From an uncultured beta proteobacterium (GTDB lineage: Bacteria > Pseudomonadota > Gammaproteobacteria > Burkholderiales > Burkholderiaceae_C): 45,499 nt of DNA. The notes beneath the pieces are model-generated. The model worked only from the letters and a program-made list of their open reading frames with translations. It made no database searches and had not been told where the DNA came from. Positions 28,006 through 34,687 of the stretch are shown piece after piece. Each line of letters opens with the position of its first letter. The first letter of the stretch is position 1. Location: the NCBI GenBank assembly GCA_903945325.1, contig CAJAVE010000136.1, forward strand, positions 1 through 45,499, in the 5' to 3' direction. Made by a program: the position numbers and the translations under genes.

Positions 28006-28506
28006 ATGACAACTGAAAGCAAAACACCTGCAAATCCCGAGACGACAGCGGCCCAGGTATCTGCGAAAGCTCCCGCAAAGGCAGTGGCCAAAGCGGCTCC
28101 CAAAGCAATCACCAAGCCTGAAACCAAGGCGGCTGTAGTACCAAAGCCAGTTGCAAAGCCAAAGGTCGCTGCAAAACCCAAGGCAATTGTGAAACCCAAA
28201 ACGCAGACCACCGCCAAGCCAGCAGCCAAGCCAGTTGCGGCCAAGCCAGTTGCGGCCAAGGCCATCGTGAAGGAAGTAAAAGCGAGAAAGCCAAAAATGG
28301 TGCGTGACAGTTTCACCTTTCCAAAGGATGAGTACAGCGTATTGGATGCACTGAAACTTCGCGGTGCAAAACTGGGAAGCCCGGTCAAAAAGACCGAATT
28401 GCTTCGTGCTGGAGTCAAGGCTATCGCTGCCATGACCGACGCTGCATTGTTAGCGGCACTGAAAGCCGTACCCAGTCTGAAAACCGGACGACCAGCGAAA
28501 AGCTGA
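28006..28506 (+). CDS. histone H1-like Ala/Lys/Pro-rich DNA-binding protein
   Basis: A 166-aa protein in two parts. Residues 1-95 are a low-complexity Ala-Lys-Pro-Val tail (repeats such as AKPVA, PKPVAKPK) resembling eukaryotic histone H1 tails and bacterial AlgP/Hc-type proteins. Residues 96-166 form a conserved-looking compact domain (VRDSFTFPKDEYSVLDALK, KTELLRAGVKAI, ending in a GRPAKS tail) that may be a small DNA-binding fold. It probably binds nucleic acid or polyphosphate nonspecifically (inferred from charge). ATG 28006 is preceded by AAAGG at six bases. Convergent with sixA, six bases apart. Confidence 0.75.
   Translation: MTTESKTPANPETTAAQVSAKAPAKAVAKAAPKAITKPETKAAVVPKPVAKPKVAAKPKAIVKPKTQTTAKPAAKPVAAKPVAAKAIVKEVKARKPKMVRDSFTFPKDEYSVLDALKLRGAKLGSPVKKTELLRAGVKAIAAMTDAALLAALKAVPSLKTGRPAKS
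28225..28260 (+). repeat. 15-base in-frame tandem repeat in the histone-like gene
   Basis: The unit GCCAAGCCAGTTGCG occurs twice exactly (28225-28239 and 28240-28254) plus the first six bases of a third. Each unit encodes AKPVA. Length change by slippage would add or remove five residues without a frameshift. Confidence 0.85.
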
Positions 28507-28512
28507 GTCGAT

Positions 28513-28974
28513 CTACATCAAGTCAGGTGTCTGAACCGTCACTACAACGGCTTGCCCGGTGGCTTCGCGCTCGCGGTAGCGCAGCCACCACACTGCGCCC
28601 TTCTTGACCGCACATTCTGAAGCGCTCAAGCCCAGCAGATTTGAAATAGTCTGGCCCAATGTGGGTTGATGGCCCACTACCAGCACGCAACCTTTGGCGT
28701 GCGGCCATTGAACCAATTCAAGCAATTGCTCCGCCGTGCCCATAGGCGAAATTGCAGGATTGAACTTGAACTTACGTCCCAATGCCAGCGCTGTTTGTTC
28801 GGACCGCCTTGCCGGGCTAACCCAAATGCGCGTGCTGTCGGGCAATTGACGATCCAACCAGGCAGCCATCCGTGCGGCCTGTTTTTCTCCGCGCGAAGTC
28901 AGTGCGCGGGCCATATCGTCACCGTCCGGTGCGCCTTCTACCCCCTCCGCGTGCCGCCACAAGATAAGGTCCAT
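28513..28974 (-). CDS. sixA: phosphohistidine phosphatase SixA
   Basis: Histidine-phosphatase-superfamily protein, 153 aa. RHA motif with catalytic His8 (ILWRHAEG), the second arginine/SPARRSEQTA stretch, Glu near 82 and the second histidine in VVGHQPTLG. SixA dephosphorylates phosphohistidine on phosphotransfer proteins in other bacteria; the partner here is unknown. It follows ppk1 by 14 bases and is likely in the same transcript. Confidence 0.88.
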   Translation of the reverse strand: MDLILWRHAEGVEGAPDGDDMARALTSRGEKQAARMAAWLDRQLPDSTRIWVSPARRSEQTALALGRKFKFNPAISPMGTAEQLLELVQWPHAKGCVLVVGHQPTLGQTISNLLGLSASECAVKKGAVWWLRYREREATGQAVVVTVQTPDLM

Positions 28975-28988
28975 GGCCTGTTCTCCGT

Positions 28989-31082
28989 TCAGGTTTTCTC
29001 GTTGTCCGCATAACGAGCCATGAGGGCGGCCTGAGCGCCGTGCACTGCGGTCTTGCCGTCGCCTTTAAACCGTGTGTAGGTGCCATCTGCACCCAGGTCC
29101 CAGGCGTCCACACCATCGTGCAGATAGGCCACCAAACACTCGTCAACCAACCTCCGGAGCTGCACCGGGTCAGTCACCGGCCAGGCCAGCTCGACCCGGC
29201 GCACCATGTTGCGGTTCATCCAGTCTGCGCTGGACAGGTAAAGGTCTTCAACCTCCCCTTCACGGAAATAGAAAACCCGTGAGTGCTCCAGAAACCGCCC
29301 GATCACTGAGCGCACGCGGATGTTGTCGGTGTACCCCGGCACCTGCGCTGGCAGCATGCAGGCCCCACGCACAATCAGATCGATTTTGACGCCGTTGACA
29401 CCGGCCCGCATCAGGCTGTGTATCAGTGCCTCGTCCGTCAGCGAATTCATTTTGGCAACGATCCGCGTGTCCTTGCCGCGACTGGCTGCCACGCCCAGGG
29501 CATCAATTCTGGCGATCAAGTTTCGGTGCAGGTGAAATGGTGCAAACCACAGTTTGCGCAAGCGGGGCAAGCGGCTTTGGCTTGCCAGGTGCACAAAAAC
29601 ATGCTCCATATCGGTAGTCAAAGAGGTGTCGGCCGTGATGTGACTCACGTCGGTATACAGGCGGGCTGTCCGAGGGTTGTAGTTGCCAGTCGACAGATGG
29701 CCGTATCGCTTGAGGGACTTGCCCTCGCGCCGGGTGATCAGCATCATCTTGGCGTGGGTTTTGAGGCCTACCACGCCATACAGTACCTGTGCACCAATGG
29801 ACTCCAGCATTTCGGCCCAATTGATATTCGCTTCTTCATCAAAACGGGCTTTGAGCTCGACGACTACCGTAACTTCTTTGCCCAGACGCACGGCCTCGCG
29901 CAACAGGTCCATCAACTCTGAGTCGGGGCCAGTACGGTAAATAGTTTGCTTGATAGCCAATACATTGGGGTCATTAACGGCTTCGCGCAAAAGCCCCAGC
30001 ACCCCATCAAAACTCTCGAATGGCTGATGGATCAGGATGTCGCCCTGCTTCAATTGCTCAAAAATGCTCTGCCCAGTCGCCATTTGCGCGGGGTAAGACG
30101 CCCTGTAGGGCGTAAAACATAAGTCAGGGCGATCGACCAAGTCAATCAATTGTGTCAAGCGCACCAGGTTCACAGGCCCAGCAACCCGGTAAAGGGCTTT
30201 CGCGGGCAGGTCAAACTGCTTGAGCAAAAAGTCAGACAAATACTCGGAACAACCTGCCGAAACCTCCAGGCGAACGGCCTGGCCGTAATGTCGGTGCACA
30301 AGCCCCTGGCGCAGCGCCATGCGCAGGTTTTTGACATCGTCCTCATCCACGGCCAAATCAGAGTGCCGGGTCACCCGGAACTGTGAAAATTGGCCCACCG
30401 TACGCCCCGCAAACAATCCATCAAGATGCGCCCGGATGATGCTGGAAAGTGAGACAAAAAGCGCTCGATCACCGGAGACCTTGGCGGGCATGCGGATCAA
30501 CCGCGGCAGCACACGCGGCACTTTCACGATGGCAATTTCGTTCTCGCGGCCAAAGGCATCATGCCCGCTCAGTCGCACAATGAAGTTCAACGATTTGTTG
30601 GCAACCTGCGGGAACGGGTGCGAAGGGTCCAGCCCCACGGGGATCAGCAGCGGGCGCACTTCGCGCTCGAAATATTGTCTGACCCACTGGCGCTGCGCCG
30701 CGTTTCGCTCTCCATGGGAAATGACTTTCATGCCCATCTGCTCAAATGCAGGCATGAGCTTCTCGTTGTAAAGCGTGTATTGCCGCTCTACGATGGCATT
30801 GACGGATGCCGCCAAGCGCTCGAACGACCCGATAGAGAATAGGCCCTTGCGTTCCTTGGCCTGGTAGGCGATCAGATGCGGCTCCGCCCGCACTTCAAAA
30901 AACTCGTCCAGATTGGAGGAAACGATGCATAGGTAGCGCAAGCGCTCCAGCAAAGGAACGTCATCGCGTACAGCCCAATCGAGCACCCGCTCGTTGAATG
31001 CCAAAAGACTATGGTCGCGATCCAGTAAATCAGGAGCCACCTGGGGAGGTTGCAACATTGGATTGCGAAGAGATGACAACAT
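28989..31082 (-). CDS. ppk1: polyphosphate kinase 1
   Basis: Makes inorganic polyphosphate reversibly from ATP at the membrane, about 697 aa. Visible: N-terminal helical domain (DRDHSLLAFNERVLDWA), SSNLDEFFEVRA, the catalytic HAKMMLI with His443 (autophosphorylated histidine), KARFDEEANI, and the second catalytic region with GRFLEHSRVFYF and SSADWMNRN. The frame is open far upstream to 31238, but sequence before 31082 is not PPK-like. ATG 31082 or ATG 31058 are the likely starts; neither has a strong ribosome site. A Pho box lies 50 bases ahead, inside the preceding glycosyltransferase gene. Confidence 0.95.
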   Translation of the reverse strand: MLSSLRNPMLQPPQVAPDLLDRDHSLLAFNERVLDWAVRDDVPLLERLRYLCIVSSNLDEFFEVRAEPHLIAYQAKERKGLFSIGSFERLAASVNAIVERQYTLYNEKLMPAFEQMGMKVISHGERNAAQRQWVRQYFEREVRPLLIPVGLDPSHPFPQVANKSLNFIVRLSGHDAFGRENEIAIVKVPRVLPRLIRMPAKVSGDRALFVSLSSIIRAHLDGLFAGRTVGQFSQFRVTRHSDLAVDEDDVKNLRMALRQGLVHRHYGQAVRLEVSAGCSEYLSDFLLKQFDLPAKALYRVAGPVNLVRLTQLIDLVDRPDLCFTPYRASYPAQMATGQSIFEQLKQGDILIHQPFESFDGVLGLLREAVNDPNVLAIKQTIYRTGPDSELMDLLREAVRLGKEVTVVVELKARFDEEANINWAEMLESIGAQVLYGVVGLKTHAKMMLITRREGKSLKRYGHLSTGNYNPRTARLYTDVSHITADTSLTTDMEHVFVHLASQSRLPRLRKLWFAPFHLHRNLIARIDALGVAASRGKDTRIVAKMNSLTDEALIHSLMRAGVNGVKIDLIVRGACMLPAQVPGYTDNIRVRSVIGRFLEHSRVFYFREGEVEDLYLSSADWMNRNMVRRVELAWPVTDPVQLRRLVDECLVAYLHDGVDAWDLGADGTYTRFKGDGKTAVHGAQAALMARYADNEKT

Positions 31083-31120
31083 ACGCACGCTTTGACTATG
31101 ACACAACAGTGAAGAATTGT

Positions 31121-32203
31121 TTACGATTTTGGTGACAATTGTGTGACAGTAATGTGAGGCAGCGGCCGCGCATCCAACGCAATACCTGTGCGTGCAGGAA
31201 CCAGGTGGCTTACAAACAACTGCGAGGCATGTGCCCACCCAAATGTCTGGGCACGTTGTCGTGCGGCATGACGCGGGACCGCCAACGCCGCATACCAGGC
31301 GCTGACAAGGTCGTCGTGCAGCATGCCACCCGCAGGGGGCGATCCCACCACTTCCAGAGGTCCTTCTACCGGGTAGGCGGCAACTGGCGTGCCGCTGGCC
31401 ATAGCCTCCAGCATCACCAGTCCAAACGTTTCAGATCGACTGGGCATGACAAAGACGTCGGCCGCCGCATAGACCCTTGCCAGAGTATTGCGGGGCAGCA
31501 CACCCAACCAGCGCACGTGCGGAAAACGCTGGCGCAGACCCGCCTCTAACGGTCCGACGCCACAGACGACCTTGGTACCCGGCACGTCCAAATTGAGGAA
31601 AGCTTCGATATTCTTCTCGTAGGAAACACGCCCCACGAAAAGCGAAACCGGTCGTGCCAGCACACCCAGCGGCGCATACACCTGCGGCTCCTCGTGGTAA
31701 CCGAACAACTGCATATCGACACCATGCGTCCAACTGCGAAGGTTGCGGAACCCGCGATCACGCAGCATGCTCAACACACTGGGCGTAGGCACCAGAACGC
31801 CTGAAGAGTGCCGGTGAAAGTGCCTAAAAAGCGCATATCCCATCCATAAGGGTACTTTGAGTGCCGCCTTCAGTACCTCTGGGAAACGGGTGTGATAGGA
31901 CGTCGTGTATGCCAACCCGCGCTTAGCGCAATACCCTCTGGCCGCCCACCCCAGGGGGCCTTCCGTAGCCAGGTGAATGGCATCCGGCGCCATGGCATCG
32001 AGGCAGCGCGCCAGGGTTTTAGCGGGTCGCACCGCCAAGTCAATGCCGGCATAACCGGGACAAGGGCGCGTATCAAACATGCCTGGGTGTACGACCTCCA
32101 CCTGATGCCCTAGCACCTGCATTTCGCGCACCAGTTCTACCAGTGTGGTCACAACCCCATTGATCTGCGGTTGCCAAGCATCTGTCACCAACGCCAACTT
32201 CAT
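31121..32203 (-). CDS. GT4 lipid glycosyltransferase, Agt/SQD2-like
   Basis: Soluble or membrane-associated glycosyltransferase of GT-B fold, 360 aa. N-terminal MKLALVTDAWQPQINGVV, THLATEGPLGW-type motif (TEGPLGW at 80-86), SYHTRFP (102-108), LFVGRVSYEKN (188-198) and the EX7E motif Glu258/Glu266 (SETFGLVMLEA). This pattern is that of SQD2 and the Agt enzymes that add sugar to diacylglycerol. Pairing with the PlcP-like gene supports glycolipid synthesis from diacylglycerol in phosphate starvation; the sugar donor is unknown. ATG 32203 has AGGAGG seven bases upstream and overlaps the previous stop (ATGA). The end of the gene contains the ppk1 Pho box. Confidence 0.85.
   Translation of the reverse strand: MKLALVTDAWQPQINGVVTTLVELVREMQVLGHQVEVVHPGMFDTRPCPGYAGIDLAVRPAKTLARCLDAMAPDAIHLATEGPLGWAARGYCAKRGLAYTTSYHTRFPEVLKAALKVPLWMGYALFRHFHRHSSGVLVPTPSVLSMLRDRGFRNLRSWTHGVDMQLFGYHEEPQVYAPLGVLARPVSLFVGRVSYEKNIEAFLNLDVPGTKVVCGVGPLEAGLRQRFPHVRWLGVLPRNTLARVYAAADVFVMPSRSETFGLVMLEAMASGTPVAAYPVEGPLEVVGSPPAGGMLHDDLVSAWYAALAVPRHAARQRAQTFGWAHASQLFVSHLVPARTGIALDARPLPHITVTQLSPKS
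31132..31149 (-). promoter_or_regulatory. Pho box of ppk1 inside the glycosyltransferase 3' end
   Basis: Minus-strand CTGTCAC and TTGTCAC start 11 bases apart (ACAA between). The sequence encodes TVTQLS of the glycosyltransferase C-terminus, so code and binding site overlap. A TAAACAAT stretch lies about 9-16 bases beyond, suited to a -10 element. The box ends 50 bases before the proposed ppk1 start. Confidence 0.8.
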
Positions 32204-33081
32204 GCCAATGCCTCCTGCGGTGCATGAACCAGCGCCGTGCTGGCTTCTTCGCCATTCCAGTAGACCAACTCCAATCGCCCGTCCTGGTGCTCGACCAGAG
32301 CGCTGCGGCTTTCCACCCAGTCGCCATCGTTGCAATACAGGGTACCCTGAATATCGCGCATCTCGGCACGGTGAATGTGCCCGCAGACCACCCCATCATG
32401 CCCTTGGGTACGTGCGGCTTGCGCCACCGCCACTTCAAAGTCGGTCACGTAATTGAGTGCCGATTTAACCTTGTGCTTGAGGTAGGCCGATAGCGACCAG
32501 TATGGCAAACCCAGGCGGGCACGCAGGGTGTTGAGATAGCGGTTGAGCTTGAGGGTGAATTCATACAGATTGTCTCCCAAAAAGGCCAGCCACTTGGCAC
32601 ACTGGATGACACCGTCAAAGTAGTCACCATGCGTGACCCACAGACGACGGCCATCGGCCGTGGTGTGTATTGCATCTTCACGGACCTCAATGCCACCAAA
32701 CTCATGGCCCAAAAAGCCACGCGCAAACTCATCATGGTTGCCGGGAATGAACACGACCTTGCAGCCCTTGCGCGCGCGGCGCAGAAGCTTTTGCACAACA
32801 TCGTTGTGGGACTGGGGCCAGTACCAGCGTCTGCGCAACTGCCAGCCATCAACAATGTCGCCCACCAGATACAAGTGCTCACTGGAGTGGGCTTTGAGAA
32901 AGCCCAGTAAAGCCTGCGCCTGGCAGCCCGCTGTGCCCAAGTGAATGTCGGAGATAAAGATGGCCCGGTAGCACCTCCCGCGATGGTCGTCTTCGTCATC
33001 GTGAGCGCCATCACCAGTGGGTTGGGCACCGTCCAGCATGCCCCGCATGAGCGGCGCAAAGGCATCGGGGCCGGCACGCAT
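32200..33081 (-). CDS. PlcP-like metallophosphoesterase (LpxH-related family)
   Basis: Calcineurin-like dimetal phosphoesterase, 293 aa from ATG 33081. Metal ligands: Asp45 and His47 (SDIHLG), Asp75 (VGDIVDGW), Asn115-His116 (PGNHDE), His151 (THGDYFD), His235 and His237 (GHIHRAE). The family is often labelled UDP-2,3-diacylglucosamine diphosphatase. Context points instead to PlcP, the phospholipase C that strips phospholipid headgroups to diacylglycerol in phosphate-starved rhizobia and marine bacteria: it lies between an OlsB-like and an Agt-like gene. The start overlaps the previous stop as TGATG; the frame continues upstream to 33174, but coupling favours 33081. The first 35 residues are a divergent low-complexity tail. 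Confidence 0.85.
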   Translation of the reverse strand: MRAGPDAFAPLMRGMLDGAQPTGDGAHDDEDDHRGRCYRAIFISDIHLGTAGCQAQALLGFLKAHSSEHLYLVGDIVDGWQLRRRWYWPQSHNDVVQKLLRRARKGCKVVFIPGNHDEFARGFLGHEFGGIEVREDAIHTTADGRRLWVTHGDYFDGVIQCAKWLAFLGDNLYEFTLKLNRYLNTLRARLGLPYWSLSAYLKHKVKSALNYVTDFEVAVAQAARTQGHDGVVCGHIHRAEMRDIQGTLYCNDGDWVESRSALVEHQDGRLELVYWNGEEASTALVHAPQEALA

Positions 33082-33932
33082 CAGGCCCCCAGAAAGTGTT
33101 TGCGGTAGCGCGACGGCAAATCGGCGATGCGCATCATCATCGGTAAGTCTGCCGAGTTGAAATCCGGGTCCCACGCGGGTGGCCCCAGCACCTTGGCCCC
33201 CAGGCGCAGGTAGCCCTTGATGAGCGCTGGCGGCTCCACTTCCAGCGATGCGTCCAACTGCTCAACCGGAAGCGGCAGGCGGGGCCGTACGTGGTATTCA
33301 ATCGGCGCCAGATGGGTAGCTTGGACCTTGCGCCAGATGCTGGCCGCCATATCGCCACTGGCGACACCGTTGTGCAGCATGGGTATGCTCGCACAACCAA
33401 TCATGGTGTCGAGCTGGTTGCGCACCATGAAGTCGCCCAAGGCCCCCCACAACGCCATGATCACGCCGCCGTGGCGGTGGTCCTTGTGCACGCAACTGCG
33501 TCCCAACTCCACCATGCGGTCGCGCAGGCTGCGCAAGCGGGTCAGGTCAAACTCGGTGTCGCTGTAGGTGCTGCCCACACGCTGTGCTTGCACCGGTGTC
33601 AGTACACGGTAAGTGCCGATGACCTGCCCACTGGCCTCGTCGATCACAAGCAAGTGCTCACAAAAATTGTCAAACAGGTCAATATCGTGACCTGGTATCG
33701 ATGTACTCAGACGTGCACCCATTTCTCCCGCAAACACATCATGGCGCAACCGCTGCGCGGCGCGCACTTCGTCCTGGTGCTGTGCCCAGGTGACCCGTAT
33801 AGGGGCTCGCTCCTGCGCAACCGTCTGAATCACAGATTGACGCCCGTTACCAAAGGCGATTGTCGTGTCGTGTGCTGTAGCCACAGTGACCGACAGGTTG
33901 GATCCCATTGCAATAGACGCTTTCATACTCAT
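33081..33932 (-). CDS. OlsB-like GNAT N-acyltransferase (putative ornithine lipid synthesis)
   Basis: Protein of 283 aa in the GNAT-related family of OlsB, which transfers 3-hydroxyacyl groups from acyl carrier protein to the alpha-amino group of ornithine. Seen: RLRHDVFAGEMGARL (about 60), FDNFCEHLLVID, QVIGTYRVLTP, MVELGRSCVHKDHRHGGVIMALW (acyl-CoA/ACP-binding loop) and IGCASIPM. Lyso-ornithine lipid would need an OlsA acyltransferase, which I do not see here. The start overlaps the upstream stop (ATGA); Met3 at 33926 has GGAG seven bases ahead and may be the real start. Acyl-homoserine-lactone synthase-like proteins share this fold, but the operon argues for lipid work. Confidence 0.8.
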   Translation of the reverse strand: MSMKASIAMGSNLSVTVATAHDTTIAFGNGRQSVIQTVAQERAPIRVTWAQHQDEVRAAQRLRHDVFAGEMGARLSTSIPGHDIDLFDNFCEHLLVIDEASGQVIGTYRVLTPVQAQRVGSTYSDTEFDLTRLRSLRDRMVELGRSCVHKDHRHGGVIMALWGALGDFMVRNQLDTMIGCASIPMLHNGVASGDMAASIWRKVQATHLAPIEYHVRPRLPLPVEQLDASLEVEPPALIKGYLRLGAKVLGPPAWDPDFNSADLPMMMRIADLPSRYRKHFLGA

Positions 33933-34159
33933 GCTCCGTTTTGGGCTGACAAATTCAAATCACCAGAACTAGGGTTGAGCGCATCCAGCCAAGGTTGGGT
34001 GCCTGCCCTGAACCGCAAACCACCCGGAGTGTTTGCCATTGCGCGCGCAGTGCAACGCAAGATGCGCAAACACTGCTGCTCCAGGTCGTGGGTCAAACGG
34101 TGGGGCGTAGGCACCTTGGCCTGGCTGAACTGTGTTCGAGTGTGCAATTGCGTTCCCAT
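33929..34159 (-). CDS. small unknown protein heading the lipid-remodelling gene string (76 aa)
   Basis: I do not recognise a family. Mostly polar, with QCLRILRC in the middle; no signal peptide or membrane segment. It is supported by GGAG five bases before ATG 34159 and by the ATGA overlap of its stop with the OlsB-like gene. It could be a genuine small protein or a leader that couples translation into olsB. An overlapping 92-codon frame at 33969-34247 has no such support. Confidence 0.6.
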   Translation of the reverse strand: MGTQLHTRTQFSQAKVPTPHRLTHDLEQQCLRILRCTARAMANTPGGLRFRAGTQPWLDALNPSSGDLNLSAQNGA

Positions 34160-34206
34160 TTTTCTCTCCGTCGCATTTGTTGTATTGCAATTTTGAAAGA
34201 GTTAGA

Positions 34207-34222
34207 TGACGTGCACACGTCA
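34207..34222. promoter_or_regulatory. palindrome TGACGTG-CA-CACGTCA, possible operator
   Basis: Two perfect 7-base arms with a 2-base centre, located 48-63 bases before the start of the 76-aa gene and just downstream of the Pho-box-like site. The size and symmetry are those of a dimeric repressor or activator site. Confidence 0.45.
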
Positions 34223-34227
34223 GTTCA

Positions 34228-34245
34228 ATGGCAGTTTCATGACAC
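34228..34245 (-). promoter_or_regulatory. Pho-box-like site in front of the lipid-remodelling genes
   Basis: Minus-strand GTGTCAT and CTGCCAT start 11 bases apart, separated by GAAA; each differs from CTGTCAT at one position. It lies 69-86 bases before the first gene of the string. The fit to the PhoB pattern and the gene content agree. Confidence 0.55.
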
Positions 34246-34287
34246 ACGCTACCAATAGCGGAGCCGCTATAGACTTCGCAAGATGAC

Positions 34288-34315
34288 TTGAAATATTAAG
34301 GGTTAACCCTAATAT
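34288..34315 (+). promoter_or_regulatory. promoter with an embedded palindrome (GGGTTAACCC)
   Basis: TTGAAA (34288-34293) and TAATAT (34310-34315) form a possible promoter with a 16-base spacer. The spacer holds GGGTTAACCC (34300-34309), perfectly symmetric, and the flanks ATATTA/TAATAT extend the symmetry with one extra base. Likely the control site of the 82-aa gene downstream. Confidence 0.5.
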
Positions 34316-34349
34316 GTTCCAATCAAGCTTGTTTCAAAAAGGATTTGCC

Positions 34350-34598
34350 ATGCAACCCGTATTGATACCCATCGTTTTCGATACCCGTGCCTCTACAGAT
34401 ATGGCCAAACACGTATGCGAGGTTACTGGCCTCGCTATGGAAGTTCTGGGTCTTCCGTTTGACATGGCCCGCGCCCAGTACGCGCGGGCAGTGCAGATCG
34501 GGCTGATCGAGCGCTCCATGCTCGCATCGCGCGACTTTTCGCGCACCGTCGGCGTGATGGAAAAACTCACGCTGGGGCCATGGGCGCGGCATGTGTGA
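34350..34598 (+). CDS. small unknown protein (82 aa)
   Basis: No family recognised. Sequence begins MQPVLIPIVFDTRAST and ends LTLGPWARHV; it is amphipathic, with several Met/Cys and no clear membrane segment. Start ATG 34350 has AAGGA six bases upstream; the open frame reaches back to 34314 without a ribosome site. The palindromic promoter at 34288-34315 supports expression. Confidence 0.6.
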   Translation: MQPVLIPIVFDTRASTDMAKHVCEVTGLAMEVLGLPFDMARAQYARAVQIGLIERSMLASRDFSRTVGVMEKLTLGPWARHV

Positions 34599-34687
34599 CA
34601 CGCGATCGCACAGCCATATCAGACCCGTAGAATTGTCATGGTTCGCTATTCTTTTTGTAGCGATACCCATGCAGCAAGATGTAACAC

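Noticed and set aside
32200-33081. Reading the phosphoesterase simply as LpxH
   Set aside because: Same superfamily, but its position between OlsB-like and Agt-like genes and the long N-terminal tail favour PlcP; kept as an open alternative in the entry.
33969-34247. 92-codon minus-strand frame overlapping the 76-aa gene
   Set aside because: No ribosome site and no coupling to the OlsB-like gene, unlike the 76-aa frame.
34643-34663. TCGCTA/TAGCGA inverted repeat before the CYTH-CHAD gene
   Set aside because: Only a 6-base stem with no T-tract afterwards; could be chance.
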